Origin: Diphasiastrum complanatum
Taxonomy: Eukaryota > Streptophyta > Lycopodiopsida > Lycopodiales > Lycopodiaceae
DNA length: 64,000 nt
NCBI GenBank assembly: GCA_029204225.1
Contig: CM055101.1
Span: 36,819,648 to 36,883,647, forward strand
Reading direction: 5' to 3'
The notes beneath the pieces are model-generated. The model did no database searches and was not told the DNA's origin. It saw only the letters and a program-made list of their open reading frames with translations. Each line of letters opens with the position of its first letter. The first letter of the stretch is position 1. Below, one piece after another: positions 11,842 to 24,436 of the stretch. The position numbers and the translations under genes are program-made.

Positions 11842-14800
11842 TCCTAATGGGAGAAAGCCGGGGAAGTTCAGTCTTAAATAGTCCTCTCTCTCCCAAGTGT
11901 CCTCATCATCTGCCTCACCTTTCCAATGTACAAGAAATTCAGAAACCAAACGGTTTCTCAATTGGTGACGACAAACGTCAACAACGTTTTCAGGTACATT
12001 AGGCACAAAGGTAGACAGATTCTCAAGCTCAACTAGTTCACCTTATGGAATTAGGGAATCCTTCCTACTAAGTCGTTCTTTTAAACGACTTACATGGAAA
12101 ACATGATGAACCCCAACCCCAATCGAAAGATCTAGCTGATACGCAACCGGGTTGATTTTCTTTACAACCTTATAAGGTCCGCTATATCAAGGAGATAGCT
12201 TATGGCATTTTCTCGTCCGGAGTACCTTCGAATCCTTAGGGATTTTAGGATACACCCAGGTTCCGACCTCAATATCCCGAGGTGAACGGCCGCGGTTAGC
12301 ATAAAACTAAGCTCTATCCTGAGTGGTTTTCATGCTTTCCTTGGCCACTAGCGACATTTCTTGCATATCTTGTAGGAAATCTACTGCAGCTTGCACCTTG
12401 AGACCTTTGAAACCGACCGAAACTAGAGAACGTGACTGAAAGCCATAAATCAGCATAAAAGGACTAAATCCAGTGGTAAAATACCTAGCATTATTGTGCG
12501 CGAACTCAACCAAAGGGAGATACTTTTTCCAGTCAGACTGTCGGTTAGAAATATATGCTCTAAGCATATCCTCCAATGTTTGGTTGACTTGTTCTGTCTG
12601 CCCATCAGATTCTGGGTGATCTGAAGAACTAAGATTAAGGGTTGTTTCAAGTTTTTCAAAAACTGCTTGCCAAAACTTGCCAGTGAACTTGGAGTCACGA
12701 TCACTAACAATATCATTCGGCAAACCATACAATCTGAACAACTTTTCAACAAAACGCTGTCCTAGTTCAGATGCCTTGACAGTTAATTTAGTTGGTATAA
12801 ACTGCACCATCTTGTTTAGCCTGTCAACCACCAACCAAATGACATCGTGATCACTCCGGGTTTTAGGGAGTCCAACCACAAAATCCATTGAAATACTTTC
12901 CCATTTCTTATTGGAAATTTCCAAGGGATGTAAAAGACCCGCAACTTTGAGTCTTTCCGCTTTGTTTTGTTGGCCTTGTTCACAACTTTGAACGTATGCT
13001 TCCACATGACCTTTCATCTTAGGCTAGAAGAAATTCTGCCTAACAAGGTCAAGTGTCCTCTATATGCCTGGGTGACCTGCATAAGGGTTGTCATGACATT
13101 GCTGCAGGATTTGGCCTCGCAAGTCTTCCCTATCCGGCACACAAACCTTCCCCTTTTGGAAAAGCAGGCCATTCCTTATGGAATAGACTTCAAGTAACTT
13201 ATCATTACGGGATTGCTTGGGATCCTGCATCCCAAGGTCATCACTAGATCTAGAATTTCCTGTCAGGACATCTAGCCAGATGCGACCAAAAAACCTATAA
13301 GTTCGACAAAGATCCCGTAGTGAAAGATACAAATCAGATTGGATCTTAGCAAAGCATAACTGATTAATCTCTCCAATCTGGCTCAAGGCATCGGCAACAC
13401 AGTTTGACGTACCTTTACGATACTTAATGCTGAAGACAAACCTGAATGAGTTCCGACCATCTAGCCTTACGGCCACAAAGGTCCTTCACATCACATATAT
13501 ACTTAAGATATTGGTGATCAGTCATTATCGTAAATCTGGCACCATAAAGATAATGCCTCCAGATTTTTAACGTGTGAATGACTACAAAAAGCTCCTTCTC
13601 ATAAGTAGAATACCTAGTTTGAGTAGGATCTAGCTTCTTGCTTTCAAAAGCAACTGGTCTACCATCCTGATAAAGGACCGCTCCAACAGCAAAGTTGCTA
13701 GCATCCGTATCAACCACAAAGGGCTGGTTAGGATTGACAACTTGCAAAATTGGAGCCGTAGAAACACAACACTTGAGAGTCTCAAAACTCTCATTCATTT
13801 CATCCATCCACGTTATCAATGGACTTTTTCTACGGCTACATTTTTTCTTCACCCCCTTAAGAACGTTCGTCAAGGGCAATGCTATTAAGGCATAGTCCAA
13901 AATGAACTTGTGAAAGGATCCTGTGAAGCCCAAAAAGAGTTTCACATCACGAATTGTCAAAGGTCTCGACCATTTTCGCACCTTTCAGACTTTGTCATAA
14001 TCGATTTCAAGACCTTTATCCGATATGACATGGCCCAGGTATTTGAGTTTAGTTTAAAAGAACTCACATTTTGACTCATTTTCTTGCCTTAGAAGATCTA
14101 AGACAATACGAAGATGCTCTTCATGCTCCTCAAGGGGCCGACTATAAATTAATATGTCGTCCAAATACACCACCACAAACTTTCCTAGATATGGACGAAG
14201 AATATCGTTCATCATCTGCTGGAAAGTGGCAGGTGCATTCGTGAGTCCAAAAGGTAACACTAAAAACTCATAATGGCCATATCCGGATCGAAATCCAGTC
14301 TTAGGAACATCTTCGTTCCTAATCCTTATCTAATGGTATCCTGATCTAAGATCAATCTTGGAGAAATACTTAGCCCCATTCAGACGATCCATAAGATCAT
14401 CCATCCTAGGTAAGGGATATATGTTCTTGATGGTTAAGTCATTTAACTTTTTAAAGTCACCACACAAACGTGTGCCGCCATCCTTTTTACTAACTAAAAG
14501 GATTGGTGCTCCCCAAGGGGACTTACTAGGCCGTATGTGGCCCATCCTAAGGAGTTCTTGTAATTGCTTAGAAATTTCATCCTCTTCCTTGATGCTAACC
14601 CTGTATGAAAAAAGAGATACATGTTGGCTTCCAGGAAGCAACTCTATCTGATGGTCAACACTCCTTTGGGGAGGTAGGCCATCAAGGAGTTTATAAGGAA
14701 AAACATCGCTATATTCTTGCCTAAGTTTGTTAGATATAATTCCTTCAGGTGAGTTAACACTTAAGGGATTATTTATAGCCACATTCAAAGGCAAATGCGA

Positions 14801-16323
14801 TAAATCAATATTTAGACTCTGGATTGCATGGTCATCCACATAAATTTCATCTTTCAAAAAACAAAGATAAACTTTATCACCAGAATCTTTCAAATATTCT
14901 ACAACTTCTAAAGCAGAAACCAAAGGATCAAAAGGCCTATTTACATCGCCTTTTAGCTCAACCAACGAGCCTTTATGCAAAAAAGAAATACTATAATCTT
15001 TTCTTAAAGACTCGTTTTTAGAATAAAACCATTATTTTCCTAAGACTATGTCTACGCTATCCAAGTTCATAATATGAAAATCTAGCGGTTCAACATTTGA
15101 AGCGACAACTGAGGAACAAGCTGACCCCAAGCTTGTCGATCTTCCCCCGACGCCATTTTCACCACGTACAAGTGATTACTTGGCGCGGTAGCCGCCCTGA
15201 GCTTCTGCACCAGTTTAGCATTTATGAAGTTATGTGTGGAACCTTCATCAAACAGAACAGTCACAGCTTGGCGTCCCACAATTCCATTCATACGAATGAG
15301 ATCATGGGGGCCAAAAACAGTAAAACAACAACTCTTGCAACTAGTGTCATCCTTAAAGGATAAATCAACAAAAGAAATACTAAAATTACCTGGCGCTTTA
15401 AAAGATTTAGGTTGCCCGCCAGATTTCTTTTGCTTTTTCTTTGGGCAATCTTTTGAAAGATGCCCCTTCTCCATGCAGAAAAAGCACAACCCACAGGTTC
15501 TCGCCTTGTCGTAGTCAGCACGCTCCAATTTGACGTGCTTTTTTCCACCTTGGGAACTGGTGTCCGCCATTTTGTCTCTGCCCTGCTTCATGCAAAATTT
15601 CTTTTCTTTCTATTCAGCCTTCGGCAAAGCCTGCTCCTTGCGAGAGGCAAAATGGGCGTCATTGAAGATTTTTGTAAAGCGAACTGCATCTTCGATTGTC
15701 TACGGTTGGTTATGCCGCACTTCTATCTGAAATTTCTTTGGAAGCTCCATGTAACTTTAACAGGATAGGATCGATTCGCGAGGCGAATCGAGACAAAGTT
15801 TCTTGGAATTTCTGGATATAGGCATCTAACGGCCTAGTACCCATCTACATGGTGGCAAAATGCCGCCAATGCTCAAAATCATCCAACACCGGAAGAAATT
15901 CTGTTTTTAAGGCTTTTTGAAAGGCGTCCCATGTAGAAGGGGCAGTAGTCCTCTCCTTTAGATCCTACCACCATGTAAACGCCTTTCCGCGTAAAAACAT
16001 GAGAGCAAAAGCGATTTTCGTACTATCAGATGCATCATGCATGAAAAATGACTATTCCATCGATCTAGCCATGACAATACCACATCGGGAAGCCGATCTT
16101 TATTTTCACCCGAAAAGAATTCCAGATTAAACATCGGATATACGCCAACGGACCGCGACTGCGTCGAAGAATGCCACTCTTGCTCGGCCACGGCATGCTT
16201 GGCCTACATTTCTAAAATTTGATTTTGCAGCATATTTAGGGCCTGAACAAGCTAGTTAGTGTCTACATCAGGAGGAGGAGGTGGTGAAGATGGTCCTTCA
16301 CCCGAGGGCATAACAGGGTCCAT
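11842..16323 (-). pseudogene. Chromovirus C gag-pol polyprotein, multiply interrupted
   Basis: Start at 16323 (MDPVMPSGEG). Order on the minus strand: gag to about 15500; zinc knuckle CFFCMEKGHLSKDC near 15485; protease LFDEGSTHNFI near 15260; RT from about 14560 ([33 protein letters not shown] near 14180); RNase H about 13850-13450 (VVDTDASNFAVG); integrase zinc region near 13100; integrase core 13017-12307 (MDFVVGLP, VSDRDSKF, SDGQTEQVNQTLE, giving the D-D-E triad); a GPY-type motif YSGPYKVV near 12175; and a chromodomain about 11985-11860 (EFLVHWKGEADDEDTWER). At least eight TAG codons replace Gln (e.g. 16252, 16204, 14330, 13024, 12307). RNase H is frameshifted near 13470. The protease core reads D-E-G where D-S/T-G is usual. 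Confidence 0.92.
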
Positions 16324-17888
16324 GGCGCACTAAGGAAGAAGGCAAAGAAAAAACTGCAAGGGCTTCGCAACAAAAGGACTTAGAGAACTTGAGACTACTA
16401 CTCAAGGAGACTAAGCCACAATAAGCACCTCAATGATGGAAATGGAGCCTATACCCCCCATCTCACTTCTTTTCCTTCTTAAAAAAGCCTTGCCGGGTGG
16501 CGGGCCTTATGGTCGCCACCTAGCAAGCACATGGGCAGCTAAAACAAGTGGCATCCCCTTTTGGGGTCCACCTACCCTCAACTCACATGGCCACCACCCT
16601 CTTTATGCCACCTCACCCAAGGATCACTTGGGTCACATCCCCACCCAACTTTTGGGTCACCGCCTTGACCTCATGGACTTATGGCCTAAAGATACACCTA
16701 AATCTCCTCTAAGGCTTGTCCTTAGGCAAAGGAGAAGGTGCAGGTACAACTGTACATTCATGAGGAGGAGGTGGAGGAAAAAACATCAAATTTCCTCTCC
16801 AAAAGTGAAAAGGATGTAGGATTTGCCAATTTTTCTTGGTGTGTAGGTGGAAGATTACAAAGAGGAGGATTAAGCCCAAGAAAAACAAGAAAAAGGGTAC
16901 ACAGGTCTGTACCTGCAACAGGTACAGCCTGCAAGTACAACTGTGTACTTTTGTTTTATTTCCCCTCCCCTTTCTTCAAAATTTTGTTGAAGTAATTAAA
17001 GTTTACAAAAGCTTTTATTTACAAACTTTGAGACTAAGTTTTATAACTTATTATAAAAACTTTGTAAAGTAGAATAACTTTTAGATTAAAAGTTAAACAA
17101 TAAAAGCTTTGAAACAAAGTTTCAAAGTTTACCATGTACTTTACAAGTACAAACACCTTTCAATCATATTCAACAAAGAAAGCTTGAAATTTCAAATTGA
17201 CGTTGACTAAACAAGGCCTTAAACCTATGGTTTACATTGATAAACCAAAGCCATTTTTTTTTTGGTAGCTTTGCAACCTATGTTGAGAAAACTGTATTAG
17301 CTATGGAAATTTCCTCAACATATCCAAGTGTAGTGTACTTCCAAGGTACAAAAATTCAATACAACCAAGAGTTAAGAATACTGTGAATAGTAATTATTAT
17401 GGATAAATGAAGTTCCTCCAGTATGCTGATTTGTGGGAGTCCTGTAGACCACAGCGGCTACCAAAAAAAATAGCACAGGATTTTCTGACACTAGTACGGA
17501 AAACCAACATGCAGGCACGCAGATCCACGCGGACGCGCGGGTGCCCATGAAATTTATTTATTTATTTAGTAAAAATTTTTTGTATCAAAGAAAAACTTTG
17601 AATGCAAAAAATTTTCGACTTCCAAAAATCAAAATAAGGCCAGAAACAAAATCGGTTTTTGAAGTTTTAAAAACCGTAAAACATTCAAAAGAAACCGACT
17701 ACTACCATGGTAGCTAGCAAAGGTGGTTCGTTTTCAATCAAAACGACCTCAGATTGAGATGAACCAAAAAGCAAAGTTGTTTAGATCGATTCAACGAAAT
17801 CAACTAAGCCTTCAAAAACATCAGCTAAAAGCTCAAACCAACCAATAACATAAGTTAGAGCGATTGCACCTTATTCACAATGATTGGT
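16324..17888 (-). other. Leader of chromovirus C
   Basis: About 1.5 kb between the primer-binding site and gag with no protein family match. It contains a short perfect hairpin GTACCTG-CAA-CAGGTAC (16909-16925) among several GTAC-rich repeats, and small frames without recognisable content. Confidence 0.6.
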
Positions 17889-17901
17889 GGCTCTGATACC
17901 A
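17889..17901 (-). other. Primer-binding site of chromovirus C
   Basis: The minus strand reads TGGTATCAGAGCC, complementary to initiator tRNA-Met, two bases inside the 5' LTR. Confidence 0.9.
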
Positions 17902-17903
17902 AC

Positions 17904-18272
17904 TGTTAGAATCCCCATCATCATGCCAGTCATTGCTAAAGCACAAACAAGTGACGAACGCTACATTACCACCCAACCTTAGAGGAACTGCCACCTCACC
18001 CCCATGCACTGGAGCTACAGACCACCATCAAGCAAGCTTGGATCTCAAGTAAGCCATGGTGTCCCATACCACCATGCCTTACCCCCGACCCTCACCTACC
18101 TACATCTTGAGGCCTAGATACTTGTCCTGACCTGACCACCAGTATAAGAGCTCTTCATTCTCCAGGAGAGAATGAATAACCAGCTCATGGAGATGCACCT
18201 CTATATACATAGTCCAGGTGAGTCATCTCCCTCCATAGGAGTCACGCATGACTAACGACACGCAGCAGTTGT
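17904..18272 (-). repeat. 5' LTR of chromovirus C, part next to the primer-binding site
   Basis: This matches the 3' LTR from its plus-strand left edge (TGTTAGAATCCCC) until copia D begins at 18273. The last five bases GTTGT are the D target duplication. Confidence 0.92.
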
Positions 18273-18954
18273 TGTTAAAAATTCACAATTCTAGCTTGAC
18301 TAGTTTTGGTCATATGACTTGTAAATAGTTAGATGGTCATGATGTGGCTTGTCACACATGCCAAATAGCATAGGATTCCATTCATAAGGATGTTCTCAAG
18401 TAGACCTAAGTGTTAGAACCTTTGGAATGAGTCCAAATTATGCTTAGATACAAGGGAGAAAAAATAGGAGCTATTTTTGGTAATTTTTGCATTGTTGAGG
18501 GATCTCCAAGATTCCAACCCTAACTTGGTAGGGATGAAAGATCCACCAAAATTAGCATTAGGGATAGGTTTAGGGCTACTCATACCTGCCCAAAACCGTG
18601 ATGGATCATGTATATATAGGTGATGATATCTCACCAAAATCAATCAAGCAATTTCATGTTTTTTCTCTCATAACGGTGCAATTGCTCTCTATGTTCATAA
18701 TTGTTTGAGTACTTGTGATTACTAATGATTATAGGATTGAATGTAGGTCTGGTGTACAGTACTCAGACTGTGGGAGGCCGTACTTTCACACGTGTGAAGC
18801 CTTCTTCAAGGATTTGGGCCATTTAGTGAGGTTCAAGCATAGATTTTTGATGGATTTTGATGGTTCAACTTGTGCTAATCTTATGAAATCATAATCTATT
18901 GTTTCCCTCATCATTTCAAGTGTTTTAGGATCCTTATTTGCTGTAATTTTTACA
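18273..18954 (+). repeat. 5' LTR of D
   Basis: 682 bp, from TGTTAAAAATTCAC to GTAATTTTTACA. A TATA-like TATATATA lies at 18611-18618. The palindrome TTCACACGTGTGAA lies at 18785-18798, about 170 bases downstream of it. Confidence 0.97.
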
Positions 18955-18966
18955 TGGTATCAGAGC
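18955..18966 (+). other. Primer-binding site of D
   Basis: TGGTATCAGAGC, a perfect match to the initiator tRNA-Met complement, directly abutting the LTR. Confidence 0.95.
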
Positions 18967-19766
18967 CTAAAGGCTGAAATGAGCTAAATCCTTGGTTTTC
19001 ATTCAATTTGATCACAATTTTTGATCTAAATCTTGTGTAGATTGGATCTTAGCATCTAGTATTGATTCTAGAACTCAAAGTGACTCAAATACATTGGAGA
19101 TTGGTGTTGTGTGACTTCATTTGCAGGTGTTTAGGTGTCTAAAACCAGAGGCAAAGTTGAATTCAATTCACATTACCAAGATAGCAAGTTTTTGCTTGCT
19201 CCAAGCATTGATTTCTAAGCGAGTTTTGGAGGTGATTTCATAGAGGAGGCTTTCTAGCATTCAAGGAGAGGGAAGATCAGAGTTTTGGGGACTCTTCAAG
19301 TCTGTTCTAAGGTGTACTAGACACCTCCTAAAGTGATTTAGGTTCAGTCCAACCATTGCTTGACTTATGCACCAAATTAGATCAATTTTTCATCAATTTT
19401 GATCATTTTTTGCTTGTGATTGGATAGTAGATTGTGTTGCATCCTCATTAAGTTCCATTTATATCTTTTACAAGTGATTTTGGAAGTATATTAGGTTGCT
19501 GAAATTCACTCTTGATCAGATCATTTGGAAGCTTTAATGTTCTTTATAGAAAGAGGGGCAATTCTACTAGTATTGTCTACTTCAATCAAGCAAGTGCATT
19601 GTTTCTAGTATTCTATGATTTGATTTTGTTAGAGATCATTCTTAGATCTTTATAGGAAGTCTATTACTGATCTTTTCAGGTCCCTAAGAAGTGGGATAAG
19701 GTAGACCTTCAATCAAATCAATAGAAGTAACCTTCATTTGTGTCAAGTCCTTGATTAGGAGACTAG

Positions 19767-22700
19767 ATGGCATTTATAAATGCATATCTTTTGGATACTA
19801 ATGAAAGGCTCAACAAAACTAACTATTCCATATGGAAAGTTAGAATGGAATCTATCATGATCATGCAAGATCTGATGGAAATTGTAAATGGTAAGGAGGG
19901 TGAACCTATTCATCCTCAAGAAAAAGCCAAATACATCAAGAGGTGCAATGTTGCACTACATTGCATAAAAATGAATGTTGCAAATGAACTCTTAAGAGAG
20001 GTAGGAGATTGCACTTCAGCTCAAGATGCTTGGGAGACTTTGCAAAAGGTCTATGAATCCAAGAACCAAACTAGAATGTTAGCTTTGAAGAATCAAATCT
20101 ATAGAAGCTATCAAAAGAAAGGAGAGAGTGCACATACTTTTGTCCTAAGAGTAAAGGAATTGAACAAAGAGCTAGCCTTTATAGGTGACCCTATCAAGGA
20201 TGAAGAGCTTGTTCAACTCATATTGAATGGACTAAGCTTTGAATTTGACAATTTGGTTCAGGGATATGCAATTATGGGTAAGCTACCCATACTTGAAGAA
20301 CTCCAAGGCACACTCATGGCCGAGGAATCAAGAAGGAGCCAAATGCAAGAGAGGATGGATAGGCTTTCCATCCAAGGTGGAGATGACCAAGCTCTCTTCA
20401 CCAAAGGCAAAGGCAAGTCCAAAGGCAAAGGATCAACATTCAAGAAGTCTACAAAGCTTGAGGATCAAGAAGGACCCCCAAAGGCATCTCCATCAACCAC
20501 CAAAGTCAAGAAGGACAAATCAAAGGTGAAGTGCTACTATTGTAGCAAGATGGGGCATTATGCCTCGGAATGCTTCAAGAGGAAGCAAGATCAAAGCCAA
20601 GCCAACATGAGCAAAGAGGAGGAGGAGGAGAGTTCACATGAGGACTCTCTCATGATGTCCATATTTTCTTCAACAAGCTTCAAAGGAGAAGATCCTTGGT
20701 GGATTGACTCGGGTGCTAGTTCACACATGACTAGTAAAAGGGAGTTTTTCTCTTCTCTCTTATCTTATGATGGACCTATAAAGTCTATCTATACAGCAAA
20801 TGATGAAGCTTGTAAGATTGAAGGAGTTGGTAGCATTCCCCTTTGCTTAGGATCTTCCAAAAAGATCAACATAGAAGGTGTTTTGTACATTCCTACAATA
20901 ACAAAGAATCTACTAAGTGTTGGCCAAATGGTAGACAATGGTTTCAATGTTGACTTTGCTTCAAATGAATGTTTCATCAAGAAGAAGGGTAAGATAGTGG
21001 CTAAGGGCACTAGACTTGGCAAACTTTATAAGCTGGATGCATTTGTGGATACTAATGTTGTCATGTTGGCCGAGAAGAGCAAGATATCTACCTTTACTTT
21101 ATGGCACAAAAGACTTGGACATGTCAACTCGGGTTCCATGGAGGCTATGATCAAGGAGGAGTATGCTTTAGGCCTACCAAGGTCTATTGGGAAGGAAGAC
21201 AAGGTTTGTGAAGCTTGTGCCTTATCCAAGGCACATAAGAAGGTGTTTCCTAACTCCATCACAAAGTCATCTCATCCTCTTGAACTCATACACTCGGATG
21301 TGCACATTGCTAGCACCAAATCTAATGGAGGTTCATCCATGTTTTTAACCTTCATTGATGACTACTCAAGATATTGTTGGGTGTTCTTAATTTCCTTCAA
21401 GTCTCAAGTATTTGATACTTTTGTAAAGTTCAAGTTGTTTGTGGAAAAGCATCATAATCATAGCATCAAGATTCTTAGAAGTGACAATGGTGGAGAATTC
21501 ATCTCCAATGAGTTCAAGGCCTTTTGTGAGGAGGAAGGGATCAAGAAAGAGACTTCTTGTCCTTACACTCCTCAACAAAATGGAGTTGCTGAAAGAAGGA
21601 ATAGAACATTATGTGAATGTTCTAAGGCTTTAAGATTAGATGCTTGTTTGCCCAAATCCTTTTGGGGTGAGTCTCTTGTATGTGCAAACTACTTGATGAA
21701 TAGGGTGTCTTGCAAAGCAATTGAAGGCAAAACTCCTTATGAGATGTTGTATGGAAAGAAACCCAATCTTAATCACTTGAAAGTTTTTGGGTGTATATGT
21801 TATGTGCATGTGCCATTGGAAACAAGAACCAAGGAGGATCCATCTTCCACAAGAGGGATCATGCTTGGATATGCAAGCTCAAGCAAGGGCTACAAAGTCT
21901 ATCTCCCATCCTTGAACAAATTTGTTTTTTCAAGGGATGTCATCTTTGATGAACATCATATGCATATGCTTGAAGAAGGCTCAAGTGCTCCAACAATCAA
22001 GAAGAAGATGGCCGAGGAGCAAGATCTTGGTTTTGAGGAGGAGCTCATGGAGGAGCAAGCACCAAACCCACCTATCACACCAAGGAGATCTTCAAGGGAA
22101 AAAGTGGAGCCATCAAGGCTCACATATCAAGGCAAAGGACAACAAGTTGAGGGTATCTCATCCACTTCTTATTCTTTATCTAGTTTTGAAGAACCGTCTA
22201 ATGTTGAAGATGCATTGAACTCCAAAGAATGGTATAAAGCTATGTTGGATGAGTATGATGCCTTGATTGAGAATGAAACTTGGTTGCTTGTTGAGAGACC
22301 TCAAAGGAATGTAATAGGATGCAATTGGGTCTTCAAGCTTAAGTTGAATGCAAATGGGAGTGTTAACAAACATAAAGCAAGATTAGTTGCAAAAGGTTAT
22401 GCTCAAGAGAGAGGGATAGACTATGAGGAAACTTTTGCACCCGTGGCCAAGATGGTCACAATAAGACTAATCATTGCACTTGCATCACATTTTGGATGGA
22501 TTCTATGTCAAATGGATGTCTCTAATGCTTTCTTGAATGGTTTTTTGGAAGAGGATATCTATATGGAGCAGCCACAAGGGTTCATCAAGCATGGAATGGA
22601 GAACAAAGTATGCCATCTCCAAAGAAGCATCTATGGCTTGAAGCAAGCCTCAAGATCTTGGAATTCAAGACTACATTGCTATCTTATTTCACTTTCTTTT

Positions 22701-23735
22701 GTTCAAAGTGAATATGATCCCACTCTTTACATTAAGTTTGATGATGTTGGTATTGTACTTTTACCCATTTATGTAGATGACATCATCATTAGTGGAAATA
22801 GTGTTGATGGTATTGAAAAAATCAAGATAGATCTATCCTTAGAGTTCAAGATGGTAGATCTAGGGTGTCTTCACTTCATCTTAGGCATAGAAGTACTTAG
22901 AGGGTCTGATTTTATCTTTATAAGTCAAGTAAACTATGCTCAAAGTCTTTTGAAGAAGTTTAAGATGGAAGTATGCAAAAGTGTTGACACACCAATGGAG
23001 CAAGATGTAAAAGTGCCAAATGAAGATGATGAAAGATCCTTCATGGACATCACTTTGTTTAGGCAACTTATAGGTTCCTTAATGTGGATCACTATAACTA
23101 GACCAGATCTTAGCTTTAGTGTATGTAGGTTGAGCCAATCCATGCAAAAGCCATTATATATCCATTGGAAAAAGGCTAAGAGGATTCTAAGATACATCTC
23201 GGGTACATTGGATTTTGGGATTCTATATAGAGGAGATGTGATTAACCTTCATGCATTTAGTGATTCAGATTTTGCAGGGGACAAGAGGGATAGGAAATCA
23301 ACAAGTGCCTATTCAACTTTCATAGGAGAAGGTGTGGTTTCATGGCTTTCAAAAAAACAAGAAACTATATCTCTATCTTCAACCGAGGCCGAGTACAAAG
23401 CTTTGACAACCACTACAAAGGAGGTACTTTGGATCAAGAGATTATTGGTGGAACTAAAGATCATGGATTCAGAGGAGGCACCAATCATCTACAATGACAA
23501 TATATCAGCCCAACACCTTGCATCTAACCCAATCTTCCATGCAAGATCTAAGCACATTGAGATATGCCATCACTTTGTGAGAGAAATGGTGCAAGCCAAG
23601 GAGATTGCTTTGGAGCATGTTCCAAGCAATGAATGTGTAGCTGATCTACTTACTAAACCACTTCAAAAGACACCTTTTATGAAGTTCAGATCATCACTTG
23701 GAGTGATTAGTAAAGCAATGATTGAACCAAGCTAG
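19767..23735 (+). CDS. Copia D gag-pol polyprotein, intact (1322 aa)
   Basis: One uninterrupted frame. Gag (about 1-255) is of the copia UBN2 type (YSIWKVRMES, then FVLRVKELNKELA). The zinc knuckle CYYCSKMGHYASEC starts at residue 256. Protease has WWIDSGASSHM with the catalytic Asp at 314. Integrase has the HHCC region (HKRLGHVN ... CEACALSKAH) and the triad D511, D573, E609 (61 and 35 residues between), a textbook DD35E. RT has LPIYVDDIIISG with D1004 and D1005. RNase H has FSDSDFAGD (first Asp about 1166), SLSSTEAEYKAL and the end motif ARSKHIEICHHFVRE. The start follows the long leader and gives a normal gag N-terminus. The product would be cut by its own protease into particle shell, integrase and RT/RNase H, and would copy its RNA in cytoplasmic particles and integrate in the nucleus. 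Confidence 0.97.
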   Translation: MAFINAYLLDTNERLNKTNYSIWKVRMESIMIMQDLMEIVNGKEGEPIHPQEKAKYIKRCNVALHCIKMNVANELLREVGDCTSAQDAWETLQKVYESKNQTRMLALKNQIYRSYQKKGESAHTFVLRVKELNKELAFIGDPIKDEELVQLILNGLSFEFDNLVQGYAIMGKLPILEELQGTLMAEESRRSQMQERMDRLSIQGGDDQALFTKGKGKSKGKGSTFKKSTKLEDQEGPPKASPSTTKVKKDKSKVKCYYCSKMGHYASECFKRKQDQSQANMSKEEEEESSHEDSLMMSIFSSTSFKGEDPWWIDSGASSHMTSKREFFSSLLSYDGPIKSIYTANDEACKIEGVGSIPLCLGSSKKINIEGVLYIPTITKNLLSVGQMVDNGFNVDFASNECFIKKKGKIVAKGTRLGKLYKLDAFVDTNVVMLAEKSKISTFTLWHKRLGHVNSGSMEAMIKEEYALGLPRSIGKEDKVCEACALSKAHKKVFPNSITKSSHPLELIHSDVHIASTKSNGGSSMFLTFIDDYSRYCWVFLISFKSQVFDTFVKFKLFVEKHHNHSIKILRSDNGGEFISNEFKAFCEEEGIKKETSCPYTPQQNGVAERRNRTLCECSKALRLDACLPKSFWGESLVCANYLMNRVSCKAIEGKTPYEMLYGKKPNLNHLKVFGCICYVHVPLETRTKEDPSSTRGIMLGYASSSKGYKVYLPSLNKFVFSRDVIFDEHHMHMLEEGSSAPTIKKKMAEEQDLGFEEELMEEQAPNPPITPRRSSREKVEPSRLTYQGKGQQVEGISSTSYSLSSFEEPSNVEDALNSKEWYKAMLDEYDALIENETWLLVERPQRNVIGCNWVFKLKLNANGSVNKHKARLVAKGYAQERGIDYEETFAPVAKMVTIRLIIALASHFGWILCQMDVSNAFLNGFLEEDIYMEQPQGFIKHGMENKVCHLQRSIYGLKQASRSWNSRLHCYLISLSFVQSEYDPTLYIKFDDVGIVLLPIYVDDIIISGNSVDGIEKIKIDLSLEFKMVDLGCLHFILGIEVLRGSDFIFISQVNYAQSLLKKFKMEVCKSVDTPMEQDVKVPNEDDERSFMDITLFRQLIGSLMWITITRPDLSFSVCRLSQSMQKPLYIHWKKAKRILRYISGTLDFGILYRGDVINLHAFSDSDFAGDKRDRKSTSAYSTFIGEGVVSWLSKKQETISLSSTEAEYKALTTTTKEVLWIKRLLVELKIMDSEEAPIIYNDNISAQHLASNPIFHARSKHIEICHHFVREMVQAKEIALEHVPSNECVADLLTKPLQKTPFMKFRSSLGVISKAMIEPS

Positions 23736-23749
23736 ATAGTGAGGAGGAG

Positions 23750-24431
23750 TGTTAAAAATTCACAATTCTAGCTTGACTAGTTTTGGTCATATGACTTGTA
23801 AATAGTTAGATGGTCATGATGTGGCTTGTCACACGTGCCAAATAGCATAGGATTCCATTCATAAGGATGTTCTCAAGTAGACCTAAGTGTTAGAACCTTT
23901 GGAATGAGTCCAAATTATGCTTAGATACAAGGGAGAAAAAATAGGAGCTATTTTTGGTAATTTTTGCATTGTTGAGGGATCTCCAAGATTCCAACCCTAA
24001 CTTGGTAGGGATGAAAGATCCACCAAAATTAGCATTAGGGATAGGTTTATGGCTACTCATACCTGCCCAAAACCGTGATGGATCATGTATATATAGGTGA
24101 TGATATCTCACCAAAATCAATCAAGCAATTTCATGTTTTGTCTCTCATAATGGTGCAATTGCTCTCTATGTTCATAATTGTTTGAGTACTTGTGATTACT
24201 AATGATTATAGGATTGAATGTAGGTCTGGTGTACAGTACTCAGACTGTGGGAGGCCGTACTTTCACACGTGTGAAGCCTTCTTCAAGGATTTGGGCCATT
24301 TAGTGAGGTTCAAGCATAGATTTTTGATGGATTTTGATGGTTCAACTTGTGCTAATCTTATGAAATCATAATCTATTGTTTCCCTCATCATTTCAAGTGT
24401 TTTAGGATCCTTATTTGCTGTAATTTTTACA
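23750..24431 (+). repeat. 3' LTR of D
   Basis: 682 bp, edges TGTTAAAAATT and TAATTTTTACA, preceded by GAGGAGGAG. The palindrome TTCACACGTGTGAA lies at 24262-24275. Confidence 0.97.
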
Positions 24432-24436
24432 GTTGT

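Larger units (their letters stand above)
18273..24431 (+). mobile_element. Intact Ty1/copia element D
   Basis: Complete and young: 5' LTR 18273-18954, primer-binding site 18955-18966, an 800-base leader, one 1322-codon gag-pol frame 19767-23735, purine tract GAGGAGGAG, and 3' LTR 23750-24431. The duplication GTTGT lies at 18268-18272 and 24432-24436. By eye the two 682-bp LTRs differ at about four positions (0.6 percent). It sits inside the 5' LTR of chromovirus C, in the opposite orientation. Every part needed for autonomous retrotransposition is visible. Confidence 0.97.
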
